DNA of 64,000 bases from Pyrenula massariospora (Eukaryota > Ascomycota > Eurotiomycetes > Pyrenulales > Pyrenulaceae). The notes under the pieces were generated by a model. It was not told the origin of the DNA. It worked only from the letters and a program-made list of their open reading frames with translations, and did not search any database. The DNA lies in assembly GCA_021030905.1 (NCBI GenBank), contig JAGFMI010000010.1:248001-312000 (forward strand). The letters run 5' to 3'. Shown here in pieces: positions 1 to 12,510 of this stretch. The translations under genes were made by a program, and so were the position numbers. Positions within the stretch are counted from its first letter, which is position 1; each line of letters starts with the position of its first letter.

Positions 1-209
1 CGGCGGGTGGGGCGCTGTGTGGGATGGACATGGTTTCGCATTGGTTGAAGGAGAGGTTTGGTATGGCGGTGTTGGCAGACGGGTGCAAGTCGTTGGATTA
101 TGAGCCTCGTGACGTGGATGGGGTTCTGAACGTGCTACCTCTGAGATACAATGCTGATGGAAAGCAGATTCCCACACACGACTTCGACTTGGGAGAGAAA
201 GAAGTCTGA
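1..209 (+). CDS. C-terminal end of an unknown protein (partial)
   Basis: An open frame enters from the left edge (frame of position 3) and ends at the TGA at 207-209, giving about 68 residues. I do not recognise the family. The tail ends in an acidic stretch (FDLGEKEV). The first in-frame ATG at 24 is probably internal, because the frame is open upstream to the edge. The gene converges with the Zn2Cys6 regulator that ends at 459, leaving 249 bp between stops. It is G-rich and T-rich with no visible intron. Confidence 0.5.
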   Translation, partial: AGGALCGMDMVSHWLKERFGMAVLADGCKSLDYEPRDVDGVLNVLPLRYNADGKQIPTHDFDLGEKEV

Positions 210-458
210 GCTGTGAGGACCTCAGTGATTTTTTCCTCTTCCAGACTATGTTCAGCGCGAAATGGCGCCCTGTATATAGCTCTCCATGAGGATCTCTAGA
301 CGTAGAAGGGAGTGGAGCGACCTAATACATCGAACCGTCTCTATATAGAGTGCCCAACTAGCGTATTGAGGCTTATTTGATCCTTTCCTAGTCATTGTGA
401 TGCCAAGAAACAGCCATTCACCCGACATAAGGACATTCGATGTATATCATTCGATCCG

Positions 459-2752
459 TTATGCCGAGCAATTGCTCGTTAGGAGTGAACTCCAAAGCTG
501 TTCGTTCTCGATTGATTGAAGCTCAGCTGAAATAGCTTCACGATTGATAGAGAACTCTCTGAACCAATCTTTCGACCTGGAAGATTGAAATGCAGGGCAG
601 CCTTTTGATCGACGTTGATATGCAAAATTCCGATCTGGCTTGGTTAAAGCTTTGAAATGCGGACTATCTCGTCCAACTCTGCATCCTGGCGTCGGGTGAT
701 CCTTTGCAATAACATAGGTAGCTCGGACACTGTCAAATAGCTCTGCGAACATCTCGAACAGATTCTCCGAGCCGCTAATATCCGATGATCTTGGTGTGAT
801 GGATTTTATGCGATTCACGATGATACTCAGGTAGTCCTCTAAGTCTATGGTTTCACGAGCAATAAGAGGTGACCATTCGGGTACTGCCAGAAGTCCGACT
901 GAAAGACGGTAGACAACAAATATGGCGAGCATGATCCGGTACCATCCGAACATGGGAAGCAAATGGTACTCTGTGATAGGCATGATAAAATGTAGGTCCA
1001 AGTATTCTTTAGCGGCATTGACACATTTGATCAAGTTGATCACCACCTTGGAATGATCAGCAGAAGGACTTTGACCATGTGACGCTTTTGGAGGTGGCAA
1101 TTGTCGGATTCGATACACAACTCCCATTTCAAAGATCCTAATCATAATGGCTTGATAACTGTGCTCAAGGAGTGCTAGATTAAGTCAGCGTCTAGTCGAC
1201 AGGTATGAAATAGATTAGATACTCATGGTCTTGAGATGAGTCTCATGATCCCGCTTCCATTCTTCTAACCGCCGCAACAGGCGTTCAGCATAAATTGGTA
1301 GTCTCGAAAGGGTACTGGTTGATGCCTCTGTTCGATAGATATCGCATACTTCTTCTCCCAAACGTTGCAGCTTAATGATTGGATAGATCATCTTGTCGGT
1401 CTCACACTCTGCTTTTTGGGAGGTTCTGATAGCACACCGCATCATATAATCGGATGGGACAAGGTTGTTAGGCTTTGCTAGGTAGAACGCAAGACTATCA
1501 AATTACTTAAACTCATGCGCCATAAATGGGAGAAATCCATACCTAGTCGATAGATGATAGCATCCTAGAAATGCTCTATGAGCTTCTCGACTCTGTAATT
1601 GACCATGGGGAGATTCGTAGGACGCGAGGGACGGATCTCTTAGATGTAGATACGCTCGTTGATCAAGTACATTAGCAGGATCTTGGTCAAGACCGAGATC
1701 AACTACCATACTGATGGCAATCTGTAATAGTCGATATGTTTCTTCGCTTCGAGGGTCGATGTGATAATGATGCCTAGGTCAGTCAGGCTGCTCTTCGCTT
1801 GACAATAATAATCTTACCATGCAAGATACACGAGCAACCCCTGGAGATAATCAAGATTCACTTCTCCATCCATGATAACATGATGAGTAAGTGTCTCTTT
1901 CCATTGTTGAGCAACAGCTCTCTGTAGATTTGGATACCTTGACGAGGAGCTCGCGATTACTCCGAGCATTAGGGCCGGGTTATTTTTTAATAACGACTGG
2001 GTAGATACACCAGTTGGAAGTACAACAAATGGGAAAAAACAGGTCATGGTGCGGAAAGTATCTAAAAAGCGATCTAGCACACATGTACCAAGCTCTAGTC
2101 CAGCAATGAAAACCCGATTGTCATCCCTTTCAATCGCTTGCTCTAACGGAGTTGCTTCGGAATCTAGATCCATGATGTGGTTTGTGTTGTCGAGAAACTC
2201 GTCAGAATGTAGTTGCGGAAGAGTGGCGTCGTCGAAATATTCCGACGGCCAATCAGTGAGATTCTGGCTGTCCGTATACATCTCATCGCTCACAGATGGG
2301 CCCGAATCATCTTTGGAAAGTTGCGCATTATTCTCGGTGCCCGGATAAGAAAGAAGATGAATAATATCATCAACCTTGGATGATAGCTCAGAGATTCGTC
2401 TGAACATACTATTAGCTGCACGACCGGAAGAGATATTGGGCAGAATGTTATAACAGACGGTCTATTTCTTTGGACGCCACGAGCTGATTTCTTTGACTCT
2501 AAGACCTGACAGTGAGTATGAGATTTTTTGCATCTATTTATGGTATGAATCAGCATCATTTCGAAAGTCGAGCAGAGTGTCGACAGTAGATAGCTTAAGA
2601 CGTATAATAGGAACTATTTCAACACACTTCAAACACGGATATCCTGGTTGAGCTCGGATGCATTTGACTTTAAGAGAACGACATTTCTGGCATGCGTGAT
2701 TGAGGCGCTTCTCGGTGTTGGCGATGGCGCTATCCTGGTCATGACTTTCCAT
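459..2752 (-). CDS. Zn2Cys6 fungal transcription factor with MHR domain, 666 aa
   Basis: Six exons (2752-2628, 2533-2459, 2399-1818, 1773-1543, 1494-1223, 1174-459) sum to 2001 nt. The zinc cluster lies at about residues 20-50: CQKCRSLKVKC, then CLKC, then KKSHTHC. It is completed only when intron 1 (2534-2627) is removed, which restores C-x2-C-x6-C-x8-C-x2-C-x6-C. That strongly supports the splice. The middle carries a fungal-specific homology region with the typical run YLAWHHYHIDPRSEETYRLL followed by VVDLGLDQ. It should act in the nucleus on CGG-type sites; target genes cannot be read. The second donor is GTCTGT, a weak variant seen elsewhere in this window. The gene is divergent from the NACHT-ankyrin gene with 674 bp between the start codons, so the two may share control. 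Confidence 0.85.
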
Positions 2753-3426
2753 CGTCGTGCCAACTTGATAGCGAATCGAAGTAAATTATCCAGCCGAGTC
2801 TGGGTTGGATCGAGCTTATGGACCAGTTCTTTCACGAGAGGCCCGGCGGTAATCTGCATCTCAATGGCCCTCGGGCACAGGCTTGGCAAGAGCGAAGTCG
2901 GAGAAACTTACAGTAAGCGCTTATTGGCTTAGTAGTAGAGCGTTGAGAGCGGACTAGCGGCACAAAGGCCCTTCAGCCTGCAAGCCCGACAGGGGCGCTA
3001 ATAATCCTACTAAGTAAAATCCGATCACCCCGAAATGCCGTGACTTTTACCTACAACTGGTGCGACGGACTGTCGCCTCATACCTTACGCCCACTTTATG
3101 GACGAAGCAGCAAGAGGTCAAGATTATTGTATACTTGATAGATCCATAACTTCTCTAGCTATTTCAGCTGCTTCTTGAAGGCACCATTTCGGAGTTTGCT
3201 CATTGCAAAGGATCTGGGTTCTAGTAAGCCGTTCATATCCACGTTGTGCGCGAGGCTGATTACCTACCTTTTTGCCTATAGCTCAGCTCTCATGCTGCGT
3301 CTCCTTTTTTGACCTAAATTTAGATTATTTCGGGCCTTTTCGTAACAAGTGCAAGAGCGTTGAAACTTCTGGCTTTGCTTTCTAAGCTTTTGGCTGCAAA
3401 AGGCAGACGATAAACATGTGCACACA
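2753..3426. promoter_or_regulatory. Shared 5' region between Zn2Cys6 regulator and NACHT-ankyrin gene
   Basis: This 674 bp stretch separates two divergent start codons. A 94-codon frame at 2648-2932 lies over the first exon of the regulator on the other strand and looks like a shadow. I see no other gene and no clear TATA box. It should hold the promoters and 5' leaders of both neighbours. Confidence 0.5.
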
Positions 3427-6400
3427 ATGCCAACGCAGCCTACAGACCGGGTTGCCCTTCCGACCTCGTACGTGTGCTTCGTTATAATTCTGATACTTAC
3501 TGAACTAGAATAGAAACCTTTGGGCCATCGCGCTTCAAGACCTTGAATCAGAAGAAAGAGATATTGTCAGTAATTTAAGCAAAGCAACGCAACCGATCGA
3601 GGTGCTCCAAATCGTCGAGGAAAAGGGACAGGAGGCGTGGAAGAACCGAAGATCTTTCAAGCGATCGAATGGGGAGATTGTGTTTCTACACGACATTTTC
3701 GCCAAGGTCGCGAGGTGGGTGAAGAAGTTCGTTGAAGTCGGTGACATGGCTGTTCAGTACGATCCTACCCATGCTGCGTTGCCTTGGGCGGTAGTGCGCT
3801 TCGTCCTTCAAGTCTCGATCAACAATATCCAAAGAGAGGCCTTCATGCTGGAAAACGTGGAACAGGTAGCCCAAGCCATATCGTTGGGCGCTATTTATGA
3901 ATGCCTATACCTCGACGATGACTCTATAGCGGCCGGATCTCTTAAGAGCAATTTGACAAAGCTATACACGCTCTGCTGGTCCTCATTAGCAAAGGCTTTG
4001 CGTTTTTACGACCGGGGCAAGATAAGTATGTCACCCTGGGCTGGGGCGACCAATACTAACACGACCGTGAAGAGCGTGTACTCAGCAGTGTTGTAGACCT
4101 CGAATCTGATTTTAGCTCTTCCGCAGAGCGTATTGAAAATCAATGGACCTTGGTAGAGCGCAGTGCGACGCTAATACGCGCTGAGGCGCTCCTTTCGCAA
4201 AGTTCCAAGTCGCAAAAACACAACCAGCAGCTTGTTCTGATGATGGAAGACTTCAAGATGCCCATATCAAGGATAGAGACATATGTCGAAGAAGGCCATC
4301 AGGCTTTGGACGAGATGCAGCGGAACCGGATTCTAGACTCTATCTCAACTATTCCACACTCGCAACATCAGGCAAAAGTGAACAAGAACGTGCTTTCCGG
4401 TACTGGTAAATGGCTTTTAGACCACCATCTAGTCAAGAAATGGTTTTCATCAAGCGCTTCAGAGATTCTGTGGCTTCATGGCATCCCTGGATCTGGTAAA
4501 AGCTGTCTGATGTCCATGATATTGGAGAAGCTCATTGCTGAATCAACACAAAATCCATCATCTTATCTGGCTTACTTTTACTGTACTAGAAATGCTGCCG
4601 AAAAGGAACGATCTGACCCGGCTCAGATTTTGCGAAGCATCCTGAGGCAGCTGTCCATGTCGCGATCCACGAAAGCTCTGCCGACTTGTGTGGTGGACAA
4701 TTACAACGAGGCGCGAGGTTCATTCTTTGACCTCAGCAAAACGCTAGAACTTGTAATAGATATCATAAAGACTCGGCCAATCACTTATATCGTCCTAGAT
4801 GCTTTGGATGAGTGTGATACGAGTCTGCGGTTTGAACTCACTAATGCACTCGAGACTATCTTACGTGAGAGTCAAAGTCTTGTAAAAATATTTGTGTCCA
4901 GTCGCAATGATTTGGATCTTGTGTGCTGGCTCAGAGAATATCCCAACAAAGAGATCTTGTCGTCTGATAATCAATCTGATATCGCGGTTTTTGTTGATGA
5001 GGAAGTTGACAGACGTGTTGATGGCAGACCTAGGAGACTTTTGAGAGACAGAAAGATCTCCGACACTTTACGAGACAACATCAAACGAACACTGAAAGCC
5101 CAAGCTCAAGGAATGTGAGTATGATGTCTGACTTATCCAATAAATCTTCGTCTAAACCAACGGCAGGTTTCGCTGGGCAGAGTTGCAGCTTCAGTACTTA
5201 TGCAAGCTTCTCACCGAAGACGACATCAGACAGCGCCTGGGGAGGCTCCCTAAAGATTTGACAGGAATATATCATGACATCTATCATCGCAACATGTCAG
5301 ATCTTAGAGACACTGATCTCCAGTACGAAGCCGACGCCAAAAAAGTTTTTCACCTGATGCTAAGCAGCCATCAGCTCTGGAGCCCCCTCGAGATGGCTAA
5401 TATGTTGGATCCTGCTCCCAATGCCGTGTTAAGACAACCAGAGAAAGTGTTTGGACTGACATTCCACCTAGTAACACATGACAAAGAGTTGAATGCCCTC
5501 CGTTTCGCTCACTTATCTGTACGCGAGTACTTCGAAAGCCATCTCCCAGAATTTACACCTTCTCGAAACGTGGAAGGCGCTGTAGCTGCTTGCTTCGATT
5601 ACTTGGAAAACACTCGTGATTTTGGGTTTCGACCTCTGTCGTACCCTTCTCAAAATTGGTGTAGCGATTTGTTGCGACTATCCACTGGACCAATTACGGC
5701 GCAGTTCGCTGACCGTCTGGTGTATTTCTTAGTACGAGACATCGGCACATTCGAGAGTTGGCTGAAAGAGATGAAAGAAGAAGACATACACGTTGGCCTG
5801 CAGTGGATGATCACATCGGTTGACTATCTAATCTCCAATGATGGAAGCGCAGTGATTGTAGCGTGTGCTTTGGGTCTTGAAGACATTCTTTTGCATCTGA
5901 TCAAGGAAAATCCTCGCTGCGTCCACGCCAAAAACCTTAGAGAAGAGTCTACTCTACTTGTCGCCTGCCAAGGGGCGCACAAAAGCATCATATCAACGCT
6001 GTTGCAGAATGGCTCCGATATTAACCAGCGGGTTGGACAAGATCAGAACTTGACCGCTCTTGGCGCTGCCTTGTCTGTTAGTTTCCCATCGATAACAGTC
6101 ATCCGGGAGTTATTGGAAAAGTCTGCGGACCCTAACTGTAAGCATGGAAGAGACGAAACTAGCGCGCTCCAGATAGCTAGCTCCAAGCGCTACATTGAGC
6201 CTGTGGAGCTGCTGCTCAAACATGGCGCCGATCCAAACCTTGCAAGCGGTAGACCAAACCAAACAGCGTTATATGCAGCTATTCAGGCTAGTGATAGCTC
6301 TTGCGAGATCGTCGTGAAGCTGCTGGAAGCAGGCGCCAGTGTCAAACTTATGCATGGAGTATGCAACAACGTTCTTGAAGTCGCGGTATCAGTTAGACGC

Positions 6401-9025
6401 GAAGATATTGTGAAAGCTCTGCTTAGCTTTGACGCCGAAGTCAACACACGAGAGGCAAAAGAGGAGGGCACGCCGATTGAACCATATCGGAGGAAGTCGA
6501 GGACAGAACGGTAAGTCGAGGCTCATAGAATGGTACAACACGGCTGATTAGATCTCTTGAGCAGTCGATCTCCGCTCTTCATGGCTATAAATATTGGCGC
6601 AGAGCAGATAGCCCGACAGCTTCTGTCTCATGGCGCAGACCCAAAACCACGAAATAACGCGGAGCGAGATACTTTGGAATATCTTTTACGCAGTGGAGAT
6701 GTTGAACTAGCCAAATTACTGCTCTTCGCGCCAAATCAGGATCTCCGTACGACAACAATGATCCAGGCCGCTCAAATTTTAGGAGAGGACGAAATTATCA
6801 CACGCCTGGACATCCTTAGAGATCAAGAACCGGATAGTCAAGAATTATGTCAGGCAATGGAACTGGCCGCTAAGAGCCGCCTTTTGAAAGTATTTGAGCG
6901 GCTTGTGGAGCATGCTTATGACTGTTCACTGCCCTATGATTTCGGGAGATGGGCGGTGTCTGGGACAGCTAAGCGAGGACAAGCACAGATGTTCAAGATG
7001 CTATGGACGTCTCTTCTGAGAACTGGGGCAACACGGAGCAGTGGAGATGAATCGATCCGTGGGGGGTTGAGTGATACCAACGCCTTTCTCCTCTCACTGC
7101 GCACCACCGTTCCCGGATGTGGACAACGGACGCGGTTTTCGTTCTTGCTCCATGATGCCGCCACAGGCGGCGCAACCGATATTTTCCAACTCATACTCGC
7201 CGAGGGTATCGACATAACAACGAGCCACACTTCAATGCCAGTCGGATCCCTTGAAGCTGCCAACTCTCCACATGTATATTCTATTGGAGCAAATATGAAG
7301 TCTGAATCAGCAACTGAAGACTTCCAAATGAACGGATCATGGTATTTGCATGCGGCAGTAGAGGCCGGCCAGGCGGATATGGTCGACTTTCTGCTGCGAC
7401 TCGGCGCTGATGCGAATGCGAAAATTCCTTACTGTGAAAATCAGAACGCATGGTGTAGCGCTCTGACACTTAGAAAAGATTCTCGAATCATAAAGCTTCT
7501 TCTAAGCGGTGGAGCGGATGTCAACGGGCGGATGCTTCATAGCTTTGGGCCAGCGAGCTATACTCAGCGGCGCTATGGTACGGCCCTTACCATGGCTATG
7601 ATCGGAACAAACAGTTTCAAGGAAAGCTCAGCCACCGTAATTAAGCTGCTGCTTGATCACGGAGCCAATGCCAACGCATTCGACGATGAACACGGTAGTG
7701 TCCTGCAGCTTGCTGTTGCACAGAGACATATGTGTGCCATCGAGTTGCTGCTTTCTCACGGGGCAGATGTGAACAAGGGCGGGCGCAAATACGGTAGCCC
7801 GCTCATAGCCGCTGTTGCACTTGCAAACGAAAAGGGGACAGGAACGAAGTTCATTAAAGTACTGCTCAAGAATGGGGCCAGTGTAAACACTGAATATGAA
7901 GGAGATTACGGTACCGCACTACGAGCCGCTATTGTAGAACATCGATGGTCTTTTGGAGTGCAAATTCTTCAGCTCCTCCTCGCACACGGCGCCAGTCTAT
8001 CTGCAACGGGACCGGATGGGTCTTCGGCATTCCACGTTGCATGTGCGCATTCTGAACAAGTAGCAGAATTTCTGCTATCACAGGGAGCAGATGTCAACGC
8101 CAAGGGTGGCCCGTACAACAATGCGATGCAAGCTGCTTGTACGGCAGGGAGCCCAAAACTCGTGGAGCTGCTAATCGCGAAAGGTGCGGACGTGAACGCC
8201 AAAGGTGGTAAATTTGGCAACCCTCTGCAGGCCGCATGCAACACTGTCTCAATTCGTACGATAGAGATCTTACTTGCGAACGGTGCGGATGTTCACGCCA
8301 ATAGTGGAAAGTACGGATATGCTCTTCAAGCTGCTGTGAGGTCACGAAATGCATTGCCAACGATAAAGCTTCTTCTTTCGTACGGGGCTGACATCAACGC
8401 TTGTGGTGGTCAATATGGCACGGCACTTCAGGCCGCGTGCGTATGCGTAGGAAACTTGTGTAAAGAGTCTATCATAACTTTCCTTCTCGACAAAGGGGCA
8501 GATATAAACAAGCGTGGCGGGAAATATGGCTCTGCTCTCATCTGCGCAGCTGCAGAAGCATGGTTGGGCAGCAAGACCAAATTTGTTAGTCTTCTGCTCG
8601 ATCGTGGTGCGGATATTGACCATTCCCACGAAGAGCATGGTAATGCGCTGTATGCAGCATGCCAAACATGTTGTACACCAGTCATGGAGCTGTTGATCAA
8701 GCGCGGCATTTCTTTGACACAACTAGCAGGCGAACATGAGCATGCTTTGTTCGTAGCGTGCGTGAAGAGCGTCTACGGGACAAAAGGAGCCGATCGTGTG
8801 GATTTTCTACTGGATAATGGAGTTGATGTCAACATCACCGGCAGGCAGTACAGCTGTGCGCTTGAGGTGGCCATCATAGCTGAGAATCTCGAAGCCGCCA
8901 AAACACTGATCAACAGAGGCGCCAATGTCCATGTTAAGACGAAAAAGGGCATTTCAATGCTGGATCTTGCAAAAGAATTATCATCAACATCGATGGTTGA
9001 GTTACTACTTGCAAATGGCGCGTAA
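3427..9025 (+). CDS. DUF7708-NACHT-ankyrin repeat protein (fungal NLR type), 1799 aa
   Basis: Five exons (3427-3467, 3514-4025, 4073-5114, 5167-6510, 6565-9025) sum to 5400 nt. The start is in a 41-nt first exon; the reading frame after intron 1 fixes it. Residues about 50-185 match the DUF7708 N-terminal helical domain (run DPTHAALPWAVVRFVLQ). The NACHT NTPase follows, with P-loop GIPGSGKS at 321-328 and Walker B IVLDALDECD at about 424-433. A helical winged region follows (GMFRWAELQLQYL). From about residue 755 to the end there are more than 20 ankyrin repeats with LLLxxGADxN cores. The layout is that of fungal NLR-like receptors, which sense a ligand through the repeats and signal through the N-terminal domain; that role is inferred. 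No frame break is seen. Confidence 0.9.
8071..8720 (+). repeat. Run of closely similar ankyrin repeats inside the NLR
   Basis: Six or so consecutive ankyrin units share an unusual loop of the form GG-K/Q-Y/F-G before LQAAC or a close variant (KGGKFGNPLQAAC, NSGKYGYALQAA, CGGQYGTALQAAC, RGGKYGSALICAA). The similarity between units is higher than in the rest of the array, which suggests recent unit duplication or homogenisation. Confidence 0.7.
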
Positions 9026-9589
9026 ATGGAGAGTTACAATGGCCAGCGTCACTCAACGTCATCGCCGTTGGTCGTTCAAACAGCGATAGCAATCGGGTTC
9101 ATTGCGCCAACTTGTAGAAGACAGTGAGAGTGACCACCTAGAATTTGTACTTATTCGGTAAACCTGGGTGGTTGATTCTACATCCATCCTAGACCAACTC
9201 AAGCAAAAATGGAGGTAAAGAAATAGGGAGGGTGAAGGGTCCACAAGAAAATCAAAATACGCCATGCCTCCTGTGCAGATACCTTTCCTAGCGCCTCCGT
9301 TCCGAACATTTACTGCTCTACTGCGGCGAGACCATCAATTTTGTATTTATGTTGTAACATAGCGAGACGACACGAGTCAGAGCTGCACAGGTACGCACAC
9401 TGATTGAGCCGGCATTCCCATTGGAAGTATCGATTTGAATATAGCGAAAACAAGATAGAAAGAGTGTGCCGATCGATAACATTTCTATGAAGCAGTTTTT
9501 TAATTAGCTTCAAGTACTTCTTGCAAGAGGGGAAAAGAAGGAGAAGCAACCAAGACAAATATTCGAGCCAAACCACAGCACACCTAATA
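9026..9589. other. Convergent intergenic region, no gene seen
   Basis: This lies between the stop of the NACHT-ankyrin gene (+) and the stop of the metalloprotease gene (-). Short minus-strand frames (9059-9265, 9310-9576) have no recognisable content and probably fall in 3' untranslated sequence. Confidence 0.5.
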
Positions 9590-11039
9590 TCAACCGTGCC
9601 ATGGTAATGGTACGATGACGGGCGGTAGGCCCGGTATCACTGGCCCACTGGCCACTAGATCTCCGTTTCTCCGCACGGTCAAAGGGTTAGGATTTTGGAA
9701 CAGGCGCACACCTGTGTTTACAAATAGAGTCAGTATAGGAGGTATGGAAGGACGAAGAGGTAGGAATGACTCAGAGTGGTAAATATCCAAACCATGAGAC
9801 CATATAATACAAATAGTAAGACTTACCGAGGGCATAATATGCCAGATTATCTGGTGAGAAAGTCAAAAAAGGGTCTTCATCAGACTTGTGAAGATAGAGC
9901 TTACCTGCGTTCTCATGCCCCCATTCTTTTACGTCGTCCTTGGTAATACCTTCCCATTCTATAATTGCTTAGCAAATCTTGATGAACAAAGTAAATTGCT
10001 TACCGTATACTTCTTCCCGACTATCATCTTTATTTGTCTCGCCGCCTTTCCACGTGTGTGTGAACTATTGATCACGTCTTAGCGAAAGCAACAGATGACG
10101 TAGCAATGTGGGCTAACCTCATGAGCCAATACCATATCAAACAGGGCAAAAGCGTCTACCTTGACCTTTTTCCCGGGCAGTCTGTTCCAGACCTTTTCTT
10201 TGAGCCAGACCTTCACCTTGTTCTGGTCGACTGACTTGGTTTCATATGGTGGGCCGCTGAATTCCGCCTTGAGGTACCCTTTTGCTTAGTGAGCGGGAAA
10301 CGCAATGATAACGATGTATAATAGGTCTTACATGAACAGATATTGATTTGTGAAGGACGCATTCCGAAGCCGCTTTTTGCAAAAGCTAAAATAGCATCTT
10401 TCTCAGGCTCCAAAGTGGCTTCTTTGCACGTCTTGACATCTTTATTCCATTCCCGGTGCATTTGAAAATCAGGGTCCCATGCATATTCGAAATTATTTTG
10501 GTCTTTGAGGATCTCATATCTGTTGATATCACAATATATTATCTAGCGCAGAATGAAATAGAATTTAGTATGTGTAATTCTGCAGCAATAAATACGTACC
10601 ACGTTTTTACGATCGTTCCGATCCGTGTTTTCATTTGTGATATCGTCATGCGCCATTTTGAGGAATTTCACTATGAGTGGGTCAGAGAGTGACAGTGCGA
10701 TTGGATATGCGTCCTGCACGTAGTATATACCTTTAGTGGCTTGGAGATTATTATCGGTAAATAAGTAGCTGTATAAGTTCCGAAAATTCTCGTCCGCATT
10801 TTCGTGGTCCTGGATAACGGTATTCGCTTGTTTCATCTTCGAAACACCGATCAGAGCAATGAAACCGTCTCGATTAAGAAACTTACCATATGGAAAGCAC
10901 TATCAAGCGCCTGCCGAAGCTTCTTCTGCGTCGATGACGTCGCTTCACCGCAAGACCTAGTGTCTATTAGCCATGCTCGACTAAGCGTGCAAATATTAAC
11001 AAGGAAGGTGATTAGATAGGTTGGATATAGGCTTCGCAT
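9590..11039 (-). CDS. Secreted aspzincin-like zinc metalloprotease, 340 aa
   Basis: Eight exons (11039-10887, 10836-10600, 10542-10332, 10278-10118, 10064-10004, 9958-9905, 9850-9827, 9711-9590) sum to 1023 nt. Seven introns of 45-115 nt all use GT..AG. Residues 1-21 form a signal peptide. The zinc motif HEFTH is created across intron 4 (LAHE | FTHT). About 38 residues later comes ENADNLAYYALGV, which fits the Asp third ligand of M35-like or lysine-specific metalloendopeptidases (HExxH plus a downstream Asp). A conserved VIIYCD strand precedes it. The product should be an extracellular protease, perhaps used on host or substrate proteins. A paralogue at 36737-38171 has similar length and order but lacks the zinc motif. 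Exact subfamily (M35 or MEP-like) is uncertain. Confidence 0.8.
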
Positions 11040-12510
11040 TATAACGTTTCGTGTGGGGACCAGGAAAGCAATGAATCTTTAGTTCAAAACATTTATACAA
11101 GAAAGAAATCTTTAAATGCAATCAGACTCCTCAAATTTATAATACCATTAAGAGGTCTGAAGGTCTGATATGAGGCGAGAAGGCCTGGCTTCAGGAGGCT
11201 CACATTGCGCCTCAGAGTTGGATGTGCTTCGTCAAAGCACCAACGCCGCCAACACTCATTCTACTTCTGTTGCGAGATATCTTGGTGAGTTGTTAAACTT
11301 GGCATGATGAGTGCCAAAGTATGAATTTTGTTGAACAACTTCAACATCTCGTATTCGAAAACAAATTATTTTTACCCCCGAGCCGACGCCAAGAGTGTCT
11401 TCAGGGCCAGAAAGTTAATCTAACGAACACATAGAAGGTTTATGTGGGCCGAGTAGTGCGAGACCGACGTAGACCAGCCGGAATAAACAAGGTAATGCAT
11501 TCGCTGGTGAGGGTATGGGGATTGTTAGACGATCTGTGGCAATGCAAACGCCGAAGGTGCGGCGAATGCGGGCTTGAGGCTAAGCAGGCGATCTAATAGG
11601 GTCAACCTAAGCAGCTAGGTGTGAGAACCCTTTGTCAGTGGTGGCAATTGAGCCTCAAGCGATAAGTTACTGATATTCATACTTGTAGGAGGTAAAGCTC
11701 AATCATATCATTGGCTAAGAAGCAGCAGGAAGGTCAAACATTCTTTTGGCCAGCAACTACATTTCATCGGACATCCAACATAGATATACCAAGGAAGGCT
11801 GAGCATACATTGAGCTGATATAAGATTATGTCACGAGGTCACTTGGCATAGGAGGAGTTGGGGCTAGATTCGTGGGATTAGGCGAGGTCCAGCCTTCGTT
11901 CTTCTAGCTGACTCCAACTCCGAGCGGTGCCTGATGCCTAAATAAACTTAGCGCTAATCGGGGCGTTTAGGGGCATTCCGCTCTTCGAAGACTTCAGGGT
12001 TATCATAGGAGTATATAATCTACAACATATCGAGCAGCATGACCGTTTCACGTTCCAACTATATTTGGAAGATTCCAAGAGCTTGCAAACTCCTCTTTGT
12101 TCCTGAATGGGGTCCAAATTTTCTCTTACAATGTCCATTAACCCACTATTTTCGGGCCATATCCCGAGTGTCTTTATGTCATTCGATGGTAAAGAATCTC
12201 ATACGACAAAAATGAGGTTAGAGCGGAACATCAAACAGTCCTTGCATCGACATAGCCATTGATCTTCTGAGTGCTTTCGTCTTTCCAACTGTGTTTCAGA
12301 CGTTTTAAGCCCGCAAATTGCTCATAGTTTTCCTGCGATAAGCCAAGCCTGACTGCATGCAGTAAGGCCTTTTGCAGCTATTCTTATATTCTGCAATGCC
12401 ATCTCGAAGCATGTTCTACGATTATTCTCTTCATAAGAACGGTCTCCGGTTTATTTCATCATAACATATACACTACATTTGTCTTCATTTGCTTTCCGAG
12501 TGTAGTCAAG
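11040..12510. other. Divergent intergenic region of 1.47 kb, no gene seen
   Basis: This lies between the metalloprotease gene (-) and the secreted protein gene (+). The only frame above 60 codons (11938-12138, minus) has no recognisable content. Both neighbours encode exported proteins, so shared control is possible but not shown. Confidence 0.45.
11092..11097 (-). promoter_or_regulatory. Possible TATA box of the metalloprotease gene
   Basis: On the minus strand TATAAA lies about 53 nt upstream of the start codon at 11039, in a T-rich context (TTGTATAAATG). The spacing is plausible for a fungal core promoter. No transcript evidence is available here. Confidence 0.35.
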
